Shown piece by piece: positions 13,630 through 14,958 of a DNA stretch of 14,958 nt (the stretch's first letter is position 1; each line of letters begins with the position of its first letter). Made by a program: the position numbers and the translations under genes. The DNA is taken from positions 1 to 14,958 of the forward strand of contig CAJQNM010000821.1 in assembly GCA_905479665.1 (NCBI GenBank), in the 5' to 3' direction. This DNA is from an uncultured Saprospiraceae bacterium (GTDB lineage Bacteria > Bacteroidota > Bacteroidia > Chitinophagales > Saprospiraceae). The notes beneath the pieces were generated by a model that saw only the letters and a program-made list of their open reading frames with translations, was not told where the DNA came from and made no database searches.

Positions 13630-14958
13630 ATGCTTTTGTTTACGCAAGGATCTGAGGAATTGGAAATCTTCAGAATTGTTCAGGAAGTCTCCGCAGGGAT
13701 GGGAGTCCGATCTTACGTTGTAGGAGGCTTTGTACGAGATCGCATACTGGCTCGGGATTCAAAAGACATCGATATCGTTTGTGTAGGAGATGGTATGGCT
13801 GTTGCGATGGAGGTAGCCCACCAGCTTCGACCCATTCCGAATGTGACAACCTATAAGCGATTTGGCACAGCCATGCTAAAACATCGTGGCCGGGAGATCG
13901 AATTTGTGGGTGCTCGCAAGGAGTCCTATCGATCAGATAGCCGGAAGCCCAATGTAGAACAAGGAACGCTGGAGGATGATCAAAATCGTCGAGACTTTAC
14001 CATCAATGCCCTTGCCGTGAGTTTGGCTCAGGAAAATTTTGGCGAGATTCTGGATCCCTTTGGTGGCTTGCACCACTTGGAGCAAAAGCTGATTAAAACT
14101 CCTCTTGATCCTATTCGTACTTTTTCGGATGATCCCTTGAGGATGCTTCGTGCTATTCGTTTTGCTACTCAACTCGACTTTTGGATCGATGGCGAAACTT
14201 TGAAGGGGATCTCTGATTGTCGCAACCGCATTAAAATTATCTCCCAGGAGCGCATCAGCATCGAACTGAACAAGATACTTGGCTCAGCGAAACCATCTCG
14301 TGGGTTCAAGTTGCTTTTCAAAACGGGTTTGCTCGACTTGGTACTGCCCGAACTGACTCAGCTGCATGGGGTAGAGGTACGTCGAGGTATCGCCCACAAA
14401 GACAACTTCTTTCATACACTGCAAGTCGTTGATAATCTGTGCGAAAAGTCGGATGACCTTTGGCTGCGCTGGGGAGCTTTGTTGCATGATATAGCCAAGC
14501 CTCCTACCAAGCGTTTTGACCCCAAAGTAGGATGGACATTTCATGGTCATGATGCACTCGGTGCGGCCATGGTGCCGCGTATCTTCCGAAAGTTGCGCCT
14601 TCCTCTGGATCATAAAATGAAGTTTGTACAGAAAATGGTACGACTGCATCTGCGTCCCATCAGTCTGACCCAGGAGAGTATCACGGATTCGGCTGTGAGA
14701 AGATTGCTCTTTGAGGCTGGAGATGATCTTGAATCGCTGATGCTGCTTTGCGAAGCGGACATTACCTCCAAGAATGATGCAAAGGTAGAGCGCTATTTAC
14801 GCAACTATCAGAACCTAAGGCAAAAGCTGGTCGAAGTAGAAGAGAAGGATCACTTGCGCAATTGGGAGCCGCCCATCACCGGTGAGATGATCATGGAGAC
14901 TTTCGGGATCAAACCCAGCCGAGAGGTTGGAACAATCAAGCAGGCCATTCGTGAAGCT
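13630..14958 (+). CDS. cca: CCA tRNA nucleotidyltransferase with HD domain (3' truncated)
   Basis: An open frame of 443 codons from ATG 13630 to the right edge, with no stop in the window. It adds or repairs the 3'-CCA of tRNA using CTP and ATP. The nucleotidyltransferase head has GGFVRDRIL (32-40), Asp46 and Asp48 in KDIDIV as metal ligands, a third acid near IEFVGAR (90-96), and RRDFTINALAV (120-130). DPLRMLRAIRFATQLDF (168-184) begins the neck. The C-terminal HD domain shows AHKDNFFHTL (255-264) and LLHDIAKPP (284-292), with phosphohydrolase-like His/Asp. Bacteroidota CCA enzymes of this type are about 470-490 residues, so most is present. It is 3 nt downstream of dusB, a tRNA-maturation operon. 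A poly(A) polymerase is the alternative in this superfamily, but the HD domain and motifs fit CCA addition. Confidence 0.87.
   Translation, partial: MLLFTQGSEELEIFRIVQEVSAGMGVRSYVVGGFVRDRILARDSKDIDIVCVGDGMAVAMEVAHQLRPIPNVTTYKRFGTAMLKHRGREIEFVGARKESYRSDSRKPNVEQGTLEDDQNRRDFTINALAVSLAQENFGEILDPFGGLHHLEQKLIKTPLDPIRTFSDDPLRMLRAIRFATQLDFWIDGETLKGISDCRNRIKIISQERISIELNKILGSAKPSRGFKLLFKTGLLDLVLPELTQLHGVEVRRGIAHKDNFFHTLQVVDNLCEKSDDLWLRWGALLHDIAKPPTKRFDPKVGWTFHGHDALGAAMVPRIFRKLRLPLDHKMKFVQKMVRLHLRPISLTQESITDSAVRRLLFEAGDDLESLMLLCEADITSKNDAKVERYLRNYQNLRQKLVEVEEKDHLRNWEPPITGEMIMETFGIKPSREVGTIKQAIREA

Noticed and set aside
13102..13647. 181-codon open frame antisense to dusB
   Set aside because: It overlaps the clear dusB reading frame and shows no domain.
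1..14958. tRNA, rRNA, insertion sequence, CRISPR array or prophage
   Set aside because: No transposase or phage gene, no regular spaced repeats and no tRNA-like cloverleaf were seen on either strand by eye.

Overview
The window looks like ordinary chromosomal DNA from a member of the Bacteroidota, possibly a Saprospiria-type marine lineage. The evidence is a PorV/PorQ-like outer-membrane barrel, a membrane-anchored NUC-type nuclease, LysA and GlmM with Bacteroidota-style motifs, a small HNH-like/AP2 protein of a type I associate with this phylum, few Shine-Dalgarno sequences, and two exact matches to the Bacteroidota -7 promoter element TAnnTTTG. The lineage below phylum is a guess. I see no rRNA, tRNA, insertion sequence, prophage or CRISPR array, and no gap between genes longer than about 200 bp.

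Layout, left to right. (1) 1-93 is the 3' end of an unrecognised gene. (2) 203-4259, plus strand: an outer-membrane barrel protein, futalosine hydrolase (mqnB, ATGA-coupled to the barrel gene), a membrane-anchored DNA/RNA endonuclease, and a HerA-like DUF853 ATPase with an AT-hook-like motif. (3) 4256-5949, minus strand: a secreted thioredoxin-like protein and bifunctional RibD. (4) 6146-6700, plus strand: an AP2-domain protein with a degenerate HNH-like core. (5) 6703-9227, minus strand: glmM followed by a cysteine desulfurase, coupled by ATGA. (6) 9301-9885, plus strand: a PAP2 phosphatase. (7) 9854-12486, minus strand: nhaD followed by lysA, converging on and overlapping the PAP2 gene. (8) 12625-14958, plus strand: dusB and a CCA-adding enzyme (cut by the window edge), 3 nt apart, a tRNA-maturation pair.

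Functionally the genes are mostly housekeeping: menaquinone made by the futalosine route, riboflavin, cell-wall precursors (GlmM, the PAP2 phosphatase as a possible undecaprenyl-diphosphate recycler, and LysA making lysine from meso-diaminopimelate), sulfur mobilisation, sodium/proton balance, and tRNA modification and CCA ends. I found no clear new system. The most interesting items are the AP2 protein whose HNH-like core lacks the usual catalytic Asp/His, the DUF853 ATPase with an AT-hook-like motif beside a nuclease, a hairpin whose loop holds the stop codons of two convergent genes, a possibly leaderless dusB transcript, and a few short repeats or dyads in intergenic regions that could be operators.
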